Shown here: positions 1 to 11,100 of the stretch, piece by piece
Layout of the letters: each line of letters starts with the position of its first letter
How positions within the stretch are numbered: the first letter of the stretch is position 1
Assembly (NCBI GenBank): GCA_002633005.1
Contig: NMRA01000226.1
Coordinates: forward strand, 229,780-293,779
Direction of reading: 5' to 3'
Origin: Phoronis australis
Lineage: Eukaryota > Phoronida > Phoronidae
Length of the DNA: 64,000 nucleotides
The notes under the pieces: generated by a model
What the model was told of the DNA's origin: nothing
Database searches by the model: none
What the model saw: the letters and a program-made list of their open reading frames with translations, nothing else
Position numbers and translations under genes: made by a program

Positions 1-602
1 ATAGTTTTACAAAACACACTTTGGTAAAAAACATCACAAGTCTAGTTCGCCGAGGGACCAGAAGTACACTGAAACTCGATATCAACACAAATCAAGCTGG
101 CCTAGTCCGTCGCGAGACCTAAAGCGTACTTTGCAAAAAATTTTGAATTGAAAACTTCTCTTCAGACACTTTTTAATCCCCAGTGGATGTTCATACTTGT
201 AGTTCATGCATCTGGTGGTCAACTGCTGCGAGAGGTTTTCTAGGAAGGGTTTTCGCACCGTTCTGTAGTACTCACTGGAAGAAACAAGTGTTGAGTACAG
301 ATTTGACTAGGCACTACGTGAAACAAGATTTTGGATATGAAGCAGATAGACTCAAGTGGAAATACAAGCCAGAATCAGTTTCTGTGCTCTCGTAGACCCT
401 CTGCTGTACTGGGTAAATTTGGCACGAAACGTGTTGATTTTCATAACAGCAATTCACAATGCAAAAAAAAATATTTACTTGGGGTTTACACACGCTGGCG
501 GTGCCGTTTTTGTCTTGCTGGAGACGTTTTTGTTTTTTTTTCTAATTTTTGGGTCCTGGCCCCAGGGGGGGGGGTTTAAACTCCCTGAACCCCCACGTAG
601 AT

Positions 603-611
603 CCGCCACTG
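603..611. repeat. hAT-like MITE terminus
   Basis: Read on the minus strand, this site begins CAGTGGCGGATCTACGTG. Similar termini occur at 2629 (minus, CAGTGGCTGATCTACG) and 43980 (plus, CAGTGGCGGAGCG). A CAGTGGCGGAT-type end is common in hAT-like non-autonomous elements. The opposite ends were not located. Confidence 0.35.
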
Positions 612-635
612 TATAGTTAAGTTGCCTTGCGCAAT

Positions 636-1036
636 ATCATACAATGTACACGTACATGTAATATTTTTGAAAAAATTTCTTTTTCCGAAGAATTGCTATT
701 TTGACGGGCGCCGTGGTCTGGTCGCGAGACCGTTTGAAGATACACTCTAACAAGTTATGTCTATACAAGGAATGACCAAGGAGGCACTCACATTGACAAA
801 GTGACCGCATTCGCGAACAGTGTACAGAACCAGAAATCATACAGTGTACATGCAAATGTAATATTTTTGAAAAAAGAATTCTTTTTCCGTAGAATTGCTA
901 TTGTGACGGGCGCCGTGGTCTGGTCGCGAGTCCGTTTGAAGATACACTCTAACAAGTTTTGTCTATACAAGGAATGACCAAGGGGGCACTCATATTGACA
1001 GTGACCGCATTCGCGAACAGTGCACAGTACCAGAAA
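636..1036. repeat. two tandem copies of a ~199-bp unit
   Basis: The stretch 636-834 is repeated at 836-1036 with few differences. Both units start ATCATACA, contain TTGACGGGCGCC or TGTGACGGGCGCC followed by GTGGTCTGGTCGCGAG, and end in CCAGAAAT or CCAGAAAT-like sequence. With only two units this is a local tandem duplication inside the composite element. Open frames read through it on the minus strand are by-products of the repetition. Confidence 0.85.
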
Positions 1037-1421
1037 TTGAGAAGGCTGTTCTTTCACAACAAAGTCTTGCGGGATTCGTGCGATGTTCAATAGGTCTCCT
1101 AAGGAGCTCTAGTTCCGACCTCAACACCTACCGTCTTTCTATCTGCAATAAGCACACTGCCGTCTTCTATACTGGGAATTTCCGCAGAAAGGCCCACCCG
1201 ATGAAACGCTCATGCCCATGGGCATTTATTTGCTGTTAGTACTTCGGGTTTTAAGCGTTCAGACATTGGGACGTTTATTTCGAAAATTGCAAGAGATGCA
1301 AATAGGTCCTGGGATACATTGTCAAGGTTTGAAGTAGTCCATGATGAACGGATCAAATTTAGTTACGCATGTAAGTCTTTTGAATGGACTTGGCAAACTC
1401 AAGGGTCTTAGTGCCAACTGA

Positions 1422-1610
1422 GCTGCGAAACGAGATGCTGACATTGTAGAGGCTTACAAGCTCATTGACACAGCAGTTGACGAAGTGCAAGCGTTGGGAA
1501 CAAACATCAAAGATATCTGGTTAGAATGTTTCCAAGACGAGCAAACCATTGGACCCGATATACAGATTCCTCGGCAGCCTAGACAACAGAAGGATAAGAC
1601 TAACGTATGA
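1422..1610 (+). pseudogene. C-terminal relic of a hAT-type (DUF4371-like) transposase
   Basis: A 62-codon open stretch ends at a TGA (1608-1610). It contains an AYKLIDTAVDEVQALGTNI-like helix and closes with IPRQPRQQKDKTNV. This matches the general shape of the end of DUF4371/hAT transposases and their domesticated THAP12-like relatives, where a helix is followed by a 'PR-CGRQT-R-N' tail; here the Cys-Gly of that tail is replaced. There is no start codon and the upstream sequence is closed, so this is a fragment. It lies within the inverted-repeat element at 1-1775, which suggests that element is a hAT derivative. The assignment comes from motif memory, not a search. Confidence 0.5.
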
Positions 1611-1849
1611 GTGACCACAGGGGATTAAAAAGTTTTTAATTCAATTTTTTGCATAGTACACTTTAGGTCTCGCGACGGACCAGGCCAGTTTGATTTGTGT
1701 AGATATTGAGTTTCAGTGTCCCTCGGCGAACTAGTCTTGTGATTTTTTTACCAAAGTGTGCTTTGTAAACTATTTATCTCAGCCAGTACTGTTTGGTCCG
1801 GCGACAGATCGACTGTTTTTATAGGGATAAAAAGCACAGGTGTATTCTT

Positions 1850-1940
1850 CTTCTTGGTCTCGTGACGGACCAGGTCAGCCTTTTTGTGTAGTGTACATCT
1901 GGTCCCTCTGCAAACTAGTCCAGTATATCTTTTCACAACT
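1850..1940. repeat. third partial copy of the 1-1775 element's terminal repeat
   Basis: GGTCTCGTGACGGACCAGGTCAG at 1855-1877, followed by a CTGGTCCCTCTGCAAACTAGTCC-type block to about 1922, repeats the organisation of 1665-1740 in the same orientation with roughly 15-20% difference. It is probably an older copy of the same terminal repeat. Confidence 0.5.
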
Positions 1941-2620
1941 GTGCACAGGATGTTTTGGTTTCGTGAAACTGTTTTCAGATGATTTGTTTCCTGATACATT
2001 TGACGTTTTTCAATTGTCAACGTGATTCAGCTTAATAAAGTGATACTTAATTATTTATTGCCACTTTTAATAATAGGCTATGAGCTGAGGGCACCATCAT
2101 TTGCCAGTTTTTCTCGTAACGAAACAGAACGCATGTTTATTTCCGGACTAACAGTGAGGTATTCGTTCTTAAACAACTTGAGGCTGCTGTTACGCGATCA
2201 TCTAATATTCAAGTTTTTACGCCCCGTCGGTGCTCCTTATGCTCTTGAATATTTGGTAGTTGTCTAAACCCCTCTATATACACCACATTTTTTCGTATAC
2301 GACTTTTCGTATGCTAAAAAAAGGTGTGTGTAAGCAGATGTTCCAACAAAAATTTTTGCTGGTGACGTGACTCATACCCAGATGTGCACAATATGGTTTC
2401 ACGAAACTTATGAGCCAAGTTCATGTGACGAAATCGAGAAGGGTTTTTAATTATCTTAAGAAAAACTCCAGAGACATGTTAAGTGCCAGAAACTTACCAG
2501 GATGCATGGAAATTTCACTATTTGGCTACAAAAACAAAAAATGTCCCCCCCGCTTGGCGCCACGCGCTTAGAATTCGATCGTTGCGGGAATCCTAACCCC
2601 CCCTTACTGAAAACGTAGAT

Positions 2621-2629
2621 CAGCCACTG
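2621..2629. repeat. hAT-like MITE terminus, second copy
   Basis: The minus-strand reading from 2629 is CAGTGGCTGATCTACG, then a run of G after about 20 bases, as at 611. A C-rich stretch at 2545-2610 probably belongs to the same short element. The other end is unresolved. Confidence 0.35.
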
Positions 2630-2879
2630 GTTTTTCAAGTCCTTAAATTGTCGTCACCACTTCCCGTCGACGAGTACTCTACGACAAGCTAGGTTGTTAG
2701 AGAACATGTTTACGTTGGAAACCTTTTAGATTGTAGTAGCAGTATAGTCCGAGTACGCCTGAGGCAGAATACAGACAGCTCAGTGTTGAGAGGAATGAGC
2801 AGAGACCGAGGACAGACGTGGTGGGACGTCTTGATGCAAATGCATCGTGTGCGCTGTTATGCCAACCTCAATGGAATGC

Positions 2880-3845
2880 CTGTGCTGTTCGCACTGAATG
2901 GTGACCTGAACACCGCTATGTGACTCCCTCGCCACACATCTGTCACCTTCTAAATAGGCTCCAGTATTTTAATCAAGTCCACAATAAACTTATCAAAGTT
3001 TAACTCACCGGCTTGACCACTGGACGTCGAGCTGTCCTCCCTACTGGGTGTCGAACTTGGCCTGTCACTACCACTACTCAACATCGCTGCAGGACAACTT
3101 ACAGGCTCTGGGTTGGAAAAAACACCAGAACAGGCCAAATCACTGCTAGTTCCTGGAACTGCACGCTGCAGGGATACGTTTGGAGGCACGGGTGACAGTA
3201 GATGAAGCGCCTCAAGTCACTGTAGAGGCCACAGCTTGCGAGGCCACCCGTTTCAGCAATTCACTTCTCGGAAAGGGGGAACTGCCGGGAATCAACAGGG
3301 ACAGTATGGCATCCTTCTTCAGGCGTTCTTTTGTAGGAACTTTCACCGATTCCGCGTACAAATCTCTGTCGTAATCTACAACGGCAGGAAATACTTGCCA
3401 CACACTCGGTAATTCCCCACTGAGTACGTTGCGTGGACGGTGACGCTGTTCTTCCCACGAAAACGAGCCAAATACGGCGGAGCGTATCATTTCTCGGAAA
3501 GCGGTGTACTGGCATTCCCAAAGTGCGCGTGAGACGATAACTTGTACTCACCCGTAGGCATCAACCTTGCGGCATGTTGACTAACTCCTAGTAAACAAAC
3601 TCGAACGACAACCGAACTTATCACAACCGAGGTAGAACAATGACTGAATCGACAGGTCACACAGTCAAACTATATGAAAACAAAATGGCGGGAAATTCTT
3701 AACCCCTAAACGTCACTTCCGGAGTATGGCACGACTAATTAATGAAACTATGGGAAGCCATTATTAACTGAAAAATATGTCTGGGATAATCTTCGAACCG
3801 TATTTTTACTAAATTTGACATGAAAAAGGTTGCTTTCTCCTTTAA
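2880..3845 (-). mobile_element. decayed Kolobok-like transposon with broken THAP domain
   Basis: The right end is the 5' terminal inverted repeat, about 3573-3841. It ends in ...GGTTGCTTTCTCCT followed by TTAA at 3842-3845. It is homologous to the termini of the complete element at 23608-24504, sharing the ACGTCACTTCCGGAGTA block and the CAACCGA(G/A)GTAGAACAATG block. The ATG equivalent to that element's start lies at 3575-3573 (minus), but a stop follows within five codons. Downstream, two minus-strand frames together hold a THAP zinc-finger domain: VHRFPRNDTLRRIWLVFVGR (about 3450-3515) in one frame, and a DRDLYAES plus TKERLKKDA segment (about 3255-3380) in another. A further frame at 2950-3189 aligns with the reading frame of the complete copy. 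The far inverted repeat was not found, so the copy is truncated as well as frameshifted. Confidence 0.7.
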
Positions 3846-3894
3846 ATTTGATTTAGACAACTTACCGCTGTAAAACGTGGTAGAGTTCAGTAAC

Positions 3895-4006
3895 GCTAGG
3901 ACCTCTCTAAAATCTAGCCAAAATCATGTGTTCTCATAATTGAAATGCACGGCAACATCTCACGTAATCTCGCGAAGTCTTGTTTTTTAGCGAAGCATAG
4001 TTGAAC
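3895..4006. mobile_element. short palindromic MITE, copy 1
   Basis: It begins GTTCAGTAACGCTAGGACCT and matches, in reverse complement, the 139-bp element at 44090-44228, including the TCTCACGTAATCTCGCGAA core. Its right end (TAGTTGAAC) is degraded. It lies about 50 bp beyond the TTAA of the decayed Kolobok-like element. Confidence 0.6.
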
Positions 4007-4009
4007 TCT

Positions 4010-7000
4010 ACTGATCTGTTCTCATCTTGTTCATTACTCAGACGAGACGCCTTTTGTGTGTGCAAAAATCGCTGATGGTTCGTTATAACTTGAGACCACG
4101 CTCAACACACAAAGTGAAACGCCATGGACAAGCCAATCTTCAATAACCAACTGTCAGATTTTTTTTTGAAAGCCCTGGAATCACCTAGTCAAGTTTTATT
4201 GAGGGTCACTTCAGTTGAGATCAATATCGTAACGGCAAGTAGTCTAAAATTAAAGTCCTTCTCTCAAACTGCCCATGTGGTTCCAGTATCCGAAAATACT
4301 TACTACATAAAATCTTATTTTCGACACCCTTTCTTTATATTCTTTTCGCCTTTCTTGCCAAAAGCGATTTTTTAACAGTATTTCACCCTTCTCTCTGAGC
4401 GTATGATTACCGGTTGTCATCGGTTATTTCCGTACCCACATTTCCGGCTCATCAGTCCAGGAACTTGTCCTGAACGCCGCATTTTTTCCTTGTAACTGAA
4501 TGTGCTATGGCTTGCTTGAAAAGTCTTCATTATTTTGTTTTATTAGTAATATATCGTTATTCGTTTGCATATGTAGTGTATTTATAGTTTGTAGTTAGTG
4601 GTCGTTGATTTTTTTTGGAATGTTACGCGTACTTAGTATGTTAAAATAGCATTGTGTTAGTTCCATACGTAGGCGGGTCGAACCTAGGAACCAATATGGG
4701 TCGAACCAATTTTTTTTTTCGGTTTTATTTTTTCCTCGTTTTGAAAAAGTACTTTGCTATCATCGGAAAGGTAGTACATTCTACTCAGTAAAAATCGAAA
4801 AAATATCAAAATCGGGGCAAGCACTGTAAAGTTATTGCAAGTTTTGTGGTGAAATTTGGGTCACTTTGTTTGGATCGCGTCGGCCATATTGCATGACAGC
4901 GGGATGAGTTACGAGTTTAAAGCTTTGTGTAAATTGTTTTCGCCAACAAATTACGGTGAAATTTAGTTAGACATATCTTTACTTACTATTCTGCACGATT
5001 TAACAGTGTTCACCAAATTTCAGCCTCGCAGTTGTTACTCATTAAGTGATAAATGTGCTCACAATTCCCGTTGGACTTCGTCTCATTTCTGGCGGCACCG
5101 ACAATGGCGACTTTTGCTGAACTGAAAGGCATGTTCAATCGGCTACTTTGTAATTTGTGAAGATTTAACGTTGTCACATTTTGACAAACGTTGCTACAAA
5201 AACGAAACTATGTTCAATTTTCGTGTTTTTGTGGCCAACGACCACTTAGGCCTAAGGGTAGCCTTGGCGCAAAGCTGTATAGGCCTACTAACAAGCTGTA
5301 TTTTGACTATAGTCTTCACTGGTAGCTGGTGACTGAGGCTAACTAAGGTCTGCCGCGGCAGCGTGACACAGGACTAACCCGGCCAGCCCGTAATTTCATG
5401 CAAGTGTCTGAAACTACACTTGAATATATGCAGTATTTATCATTTGACCATTTTACTTCGACAAAACAGCTTGCAACCGCATGCATTTACCGTTCGCCAG
5501 TGTCTGGTCTCGATCCGCACCGGGTCCGATAGGCTGCGGTCCCGAGTCTGGCAAAATAATTTCTGTCAAAATTTATTCGCCACATTTCTTCAGCAAATTC
5601 GATAAAATTGTCCGTAGTTTGATTTTATCAAAATTAAGGCGCGCTGTCGATTTTTTTTTTATCCCCGTTTGCTGGCTGGTAACAGTACAGGCACTGCTCC
5701 AGTCGCACTGACGGCGTTTTCTCGTCCTGGGTTCCTGAATGAATTGTACTTCTGGGTTCGCGGCAAGTTCGATGGCGGTGTTTTTTCGGGTGCGAATCGT
5801 GAGTGGCGCGTTCATTTAAACTTTTTTCGAGTACGGATCGTGTATTAGTTATGGGGTAGGTACTTCTTGGATCCTTATAACATCTTATGCATGTAATAAG
5901 GGTTAACAACGCGTGAGAGAAGGACTTTAAATTTGCTTTTTGTGGTGGAACGTCGACGGTGTGTGGCGCGTCAACAAAATTTCTGCCACAGTGGGAATTG
6001 CATTCAACTTCACTTTATATGATAGACTTAAAAAAATCAGTCAAAGCGAAAATACACATGAAGCTGTAATTGATGAAAACGCCTATATGTGTGTCTTTAA
6101 CTTGAGCTCAGTGCTCCCATACGTTGAAGGGGTATTAATGGATTTACGGTCGAAAAACGCAATTTGGGAGTCATTATTGCACGGGAGAGATTTCTTGAAG
6201 TTATTAGTTTTGATCAGCGATATAAGACATTTAAGCCCGTTGTTTTTGTGATTTTCTTACAAATTGTGAATCGTCCCATTTGTCCGGCAGACATTCTGTG
6301 AAATCTACACCGACGATTTTACCAGCTAACGCTCAAAATTAAAATACACCGCCAGCTATCGAGCGGGACTTAGTCCCTCCAGCACAGCGTTGGGGTGCGA
6401 CCGCAGGAGGTCCCGAGGTTAGATTCCGTGCTGAGGCTGATCTCAAAAAGTCACTATAGATCAAACACTCCTAATTTTTAATCTATGAAATCAGTTTTCT
6501 CGCCGATAATGTCCCTTTGAACTATTGAATCTGTGGTATTGCAGACAGCAAAATGGACAGTACATGAAGACCCAGTCCAATGAATGCCAAGTGTGGCAAA
6601 CCAAATCTTTACCGCTCAAATCACATTATTTAAAAGGATGCTATGCAAGTGCCACCTAGTGACTACATGGAGGACTGTGTGAACAAATATGATCAGGAAA
6701 AGGAACAATTTGCAAATAAATTGTGGATTTAAAGAAAAACACTACAACTGATACACTTAAAAACAAAGGTGAACATGTAGAAACATTTAATTCCCGATAT
6801 TACGCAATCGTTATTTGAGAGTGAATTTAAACAAATAATGAAAACCGTGTCTTGTTTCATTAGGGTTACAATGAAATATTGATACTCATTTACATAAAAA
6901 TAGTCTCAGAAAACGAGACTAAGATTGTAATGATAACTGGTTCTCAAGTGGTTTCCGGCTCCTGGAGGACCCGGGGTTGTTTGTAAATTAGTACTTCATT

Positions 7001-7640
7001 TGCATATTCCCAATTTAATGAGACTATGCATCTTTAATATGTGTGCGCATCGTTGGTGATACACAGTTGAAGAAGTCTGGAAAATCAAAAAAAGAACGAA
7101 AGAAATTGTTGGGAGAAAAAAAGGCCGTGTTTCTGTGGAACGCAACACGTGAATATTTCATTGTTTTCGTGTAATTCGATCACTCGGGTATTTTTGAGAA
7201 AATTCCTGTAGGATTGTGTCGTTCAACACAAAACGAATATTCTACAGCGGATTACGTGGGATATTTTACTTTTGTCAACCGGCTTTTTCCCAAAAAACAC
7301 AAATTTAACGTGCGCACAGACTATACACATTTGTATAACGTGACTGAAGAGGAAATCGTAGACTATCAACCACATTAAAAGAGGCCAACAAGAAAGACGA
7401 TATGTTTGTTGTCTGAAGTCTTTGGTTTACCTGTATAGACAAATAGTGCTAACCAGATTCTACGAATCTTTGCTCAAATAAAGAGTATATTTTGTATATA
7501 TGATTAAGTTCGGTTTTAATGGACTACACCAGTAAGTGATTAAAAATCTTATCGAAAACGGCATTTCATGCTTTTGATTCAAGAGCCAACATTATAATGT
7601 TGCCTTGATAGAATCTACAGCTCAAAACTGTCCGCCAGAT
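4010..7640. other. stretch without a supportable gene
   Basis: I find no reading frame with recognisable domains here. The longest plus-strand frame (5940-6251, 103 codons) has no recognisable motif and no clear gene context. A short frame begins ACAATGGCGACTTTTGC near 5101 in a good initiation context but stops after 18 codons. A weak tRNA-like stretch lies at about 6360-6450. There are several T and A homopolymers. Uncharacterised first exons of an unseen gene cannot be excluded. Confidence 0.5.
6360..6450 (+). other. possible tRNA-derived (SINE-like) relic
   Basis: The stretch contains a B-box-like GAGGTTAGATTCCG about 50 bases after an A-box-like TTAGTCCCTCC region, roughly the spacing of an internal RNA polymerase III promoter. 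No cloverleaf with a closed acceptor stem can be drawn, so it is not called as a functional tRNA. It is unlike the SINE family at 22.8 and 54.2 kb. Confidence 0.25.
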
Positions 7641-7644
7641 ATAT

Positions 7645-8139
7645 TTAATTCTTGTCTTTCTTGTTTGATTTCTTAGCGACATGCACTTTCTTTGCATGAT
7701 GTTTCTTCCACACTTTCATAGCTCTCAGCATGTGGCGACCTCTCTTGGTCTTAGCGAATTTTCCCATAAACCTCTTGATGGCCTTTAGGTCCAAATTGTC
7801 ATGGAATACCTTCTTCGTCAGACTTCTCGCATCTTCCGGAATCATGCCTCTGTTTAGGCGTCCCAACAACATTCCTAGATTCATTTCTCGTTGTTTGTGG
7901 TGGTGCCCATCCAAGCGTCTGTTGTGGTGGTGACCGGAATGGTCTTCTTTCTTCACCACCTCGTTCTGAGCGCCGCTTTGGGGTGGTCCTTTTATCATCC
8001 GTTTCTTGCCTTCGACTTCGATTTTGTTGTTAGGAGATACCAAAGGCTGTTCAGCGTTCTGTTTAACGCTGCTGTCACCAGCCGCGATCAACGCCAGCAG
8101 AGCTGATAACAAGAAGAAGGTGACGACGGTGGACCTCAT
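7645..8139 (-). CDS. small secreted Lys/His-rich protein, unrecognised family
   Basis: The frame is 164 codons from ATG (8139-8137) to TAA. The protein begins with a convincing signal peptide: MRST, a hydrophobic run of about 14 residues (VVTFFLLSALLALI), then AAGDSS, with likely cleavage near residues 20-22. The mature part is strongly basic. It has two His clusters (70-72 and 79-81), several dibasic sites (GKKR at 44-47, RR at 74-75, KKR-type pairs later), and a Lys/His/Arg-rich C-terminus (about residues 130-164) containing MLRAMKVWKKHHAKK. GKKR would fit an amidation-plus-cleavage site of a peptide precursor; the cationic tail would also fit an antimicrobial or matrix-binding protein. Neither is proven and I do not recognise the family. 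A good splice acceptor (TTTATTTCAG) ends 14 bases upstream of the ATG at 8154, so this is probably the last exon of a gene with a spliced 5' leader. Confidence 0.75.
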   Translation of the reverse strand: MRSTVVTFFLLSALLALIAAGDSSVKQNAEQPLVSPNNKIEVEGKKRMIKGPPQSGAQNEVVKKEDHSGHHHNRRLDGHHHKQREMNLGMLLGRLNRGMIPEDARSLTKKVFHDNLDLKAIKRFMGKFAKTKRGRHMLRAMKVWKKHHAKKVHVAKKSNKKDKN

Positions 8140-8156
8140 AGTACCTATAGACTCTG
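8140..8156 (-). promoter_or_regulatory. 5' UTR segment and splice acceptor of the secreted Lys/His-rich gene
   Basis: On the minus strand ATTTATTTCAG precedes AGTCTATAGGTACT and then the ATG. The AG lies at 8155-8154 and the exon would begin at 8153. The upstream noncoding exon and promoter were not located; nothing TATA-like at the right distance stands out above 8.2 kb. Confidence 0.55.
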
Positions 8157-8159
8157 AAA

Positions 8160-11100
8160 TAAATTAAATTTTAATCATTTGAAGTTTACCCTTTGTGAAC
8201 TCGGTAATGATTATATATTGGAAAATGAAATGAATAGAATGGATGGCACCAAGTGTCACGTGACTTTTGACATAATGATAACCGTCGCGCCACCATTCGG
8301 GCGACTTAATTCACTGTGAGACAACGATGGCCAATATTTGTGCCCTCGAGGGGACTGTTCTTAGCCAAATTTAGGTTTCTGAGAAGCAGCTTTGTAACGT
8401 GGACCACTGAAAACGTCATCAATTGGTGCGCGGAGCGCAATTTTGTTCCCAAACCAATTTTGGTGTTGAAAAATGCCAAACTTCATCTCAGACCCATGAA
8501 CTCAGTAAACAGCGTAAAAACAATTTGCCCGAGCATGATTATCCGAATTAGATCGGGTGAAAACAAATTCACCAAGTGAACTCCAAAAAATTTGTTGAGG
8601 TCAGGTTGAAGATACGCCAACTTAGACCAACGCGTAAATTAACTCGTACCAAATGACAATCTGACGCCATTTTGGACAGTGACGACGCTGGTATCAACAC
8701 ATCAGACACTCATCAGTTTTCGTATAAAAACACCACGTTATTAAGATCGAGGAACTTCGATAAATCAGGAAGAGGATTGGCATTTTCTTTATAAATTCGA
8801 ATACTCCCTACCTTTTAAGTCTTCGAGTGTATAAAGGTCTTTATTGTGCCTTCACGTTGGGACAGCCGTCTGAAGCTCGATAGAGAAAGGTCGTGTATGT
8901 GAATCATAAAACGGCAACAGTTGAAAGCTTCTGATCCGTGGAGAGTATCACAATATAGGACAATGTCAAAAAGTATCGTAGTAAAGGTTGTATTTATGGT
9001 GATAAATGGATAGACAATGACCTCGTCGGTTTTTTGTCACGTGGTTTTGACATCCTGAGACGAGACGAGAGCTATATGGCAAGTTGTGTGAATGGTTTAG
9101 GTATACGCTTGGGCAATTTTGAAAACTAGCGTTCGAAAAGATCTACAACGCGCAATAAGGTAGACGTTTCAGCGCGATTTCTCATCAAAAGCGTTCCGAG
9201 AAGACGTTATTTCAGATCGAATAGGTGAACAGATAAAAAGCCACCACAAAGCATGAAGGATGGACCGCACGTATACAATTGTTGAGAAAGAATGACAGTA
9301 CCTTAAGGCTATAATACGTTGCACATTCACTGGATAATATTACAAATCGCACCTTAAAACGGACTAGTGATTCACTCACTCAGACAATGTCATACGAGGT
9401 CAGCGATGAACCCGGAGATCATGCCTACCCGTTGCTGCGCTGTGACGTTAACAATGTTGTGTATCGTCAGATTATGCTAATATTATGTGTCCACCGCGAC
9501 TCCCAAGGATGGGAAACACGTTCTTTCGAAATCTGTCAGCAGCCAGCATAGGCGCGCGTGCTCTCAACACACGGCACTCAAAACGACACAATAAAAGTCA
9601 CCATTACATGTACCGGTATCCACCATGTCGGTGCGCAACTGAAAATTGTTAAAGTTGAAAATACAAAAGATTTATTGCGTAAGCCACATTATTACATTTG
9701 AAATCAAACGATCACTCCTGAAGAGGTCATATAACATATCACCGATGGAAAATAAGACATTCAAGCTCATCTGCAGAGTTGCAGAAAATACAACACCAGT
9801 TACCCTTGGTATACAGGTGTACCATTATTACTGAACTTCATCTTATTGGTAGGATCAGTCGGTGCATCATCGTTAGGTGTGCTTGTCGTCCCGAGCATAC
9901 ATTTTAACCTATTTGAACGCGCTGAACCTCAGCCACACTTTTGTTTATTTTGCGGACTATATCTCAACTTTTCAGTAAATTGGCTACCTTACTCCAAAAA
10001 AGTATGACACGTGCAGCTTTGAAATCGGAAAATGAACATTAAGTTTTTGTTTTTAATTACTGGTGTGATACTGAGGAACCCACGTTTTGGGAAGGAAGGT
10101 CTGTTATAGTGCAGCTAATCGTAGAACAAGGTTCAAGTTTCATCGTTAATTCGTGGAAATTAAGAGGCCATGCAATCTTTAATTGGGGGTTTTACCGAAA
10201 CTTTGGAATTCTAAGTAAAGGTGAAGCGATGTCCATTCTTAAGTCCACCTATTCACAACTCGGACTTACGGGCTCCCTTATGTTAACCAGACTATCGGCA
10301 TCATAATACAATATTAACCATGAACTAAACTATATAATTATATTTACAATAAATAATACATATCAAGCAATGCGAATAGGGGCCAATACACCAAATTACT
10401 GTATTTGGTATCTTTGACAGTAAAATTTGTGCCTATACACTCTTTCGTCATAACAACCATTAAATAGATTTGATTTACAGCAGATTTATCAACTTAAATG
10501 GTACACGCGCACACAGGTTAGTCGCAGACAATGGGTCACACTGCATTGCCACCACAAAAGAATAGATTATGGAGATACTCCTCAGGACTACAGTATCCAC
10601 AAGTACAATTACAGCAATCTGTAACTTTGAACAGCACACCAGTGGGATATAGTATCAAGGAACAGCAGAATTGAAATATAAAATTTCGGACATCGGAATT
10701 TTCCAGTCAGCAGGGAAGAAGCATGCAGTAAAAGTGAACTCTGACCTTTGAACTCACTGTAAGAAATATCCACACACTTTTATACAGGAAACAAAGGTCA
10801 AGGTAAATTGGATACAACCACTACCATGAAAAAAGTCTCCAGAGTAATACACTACAGCATAGAAAAGTCATTTAGTCAACTTTCTTAACAAAAATAATTA
10901 TTGAGACAACTTTACTCCCAGCGCGTTAGCATAGCTTTTATTGTGAAGTAGGTCTATAAAATGGCAACTTTAGCCAATATTTTTGTCCCAAACTAGAGAA
11001 CTTTAACACTAGGGTATATCAAAAGCTTCTAGCTTCAAAGCCCGAGTGGTAACATGTTATATACCTAGCAAATGACATAGCTTGCCAACAAAAAATTGAA

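Larger units (their letters stand above)
1..1775. mobile_element. composite inverted-repeat DNA element, left end possibly cut by the window
   Basis: The first 185 bases match, in reverse complement, the stretch 1618-1775. Shared landmarks are the CTAGTCCGTCGCGAGACCT-like block (103-121 and, inverted, 1665-1683), the GTTCGCCGAGGGACC block (45-59 and, inverted, 1720-1735), and the TTTTTAATCCCC block at the inner edges. This is the layout of a DNA transposon or foldback element with long terminal inverted repeats. Between the arms lie two 199-bp tandem units and a transposase relic. I could not determine target-site duplications because the left arm begins at the window edge. The superfamily assignment rests only on the internal hAT-like relic, which could itself be a nested insertion. 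Confidence 0.6.

Noticed and set aside
636-1036. Tandem repeats that might suggest a CRISPR array
   Set aside because: Only two head-to-tail 199-bp units with no spacers, in an animal genome; this is a plain tandem duplication.
5101-5160. Short frame starting ACAATGGCGACTTTTGC in a good initiation context
   Set aside because: It stops after 18 codons, and no downstream exon could be linked to it.
5940-6251. 103-codon plus-strand frame
   Set aside because: No recognisable motif, no splice or promoter context, and frames of this length are expected by chance in 64 kb.
6360-6450. Possible tRNA gene
   Set aside because: B-box-like sequence is present, but no acceptor or anticodon stem could be closed; kept only as a low-confidence relic.
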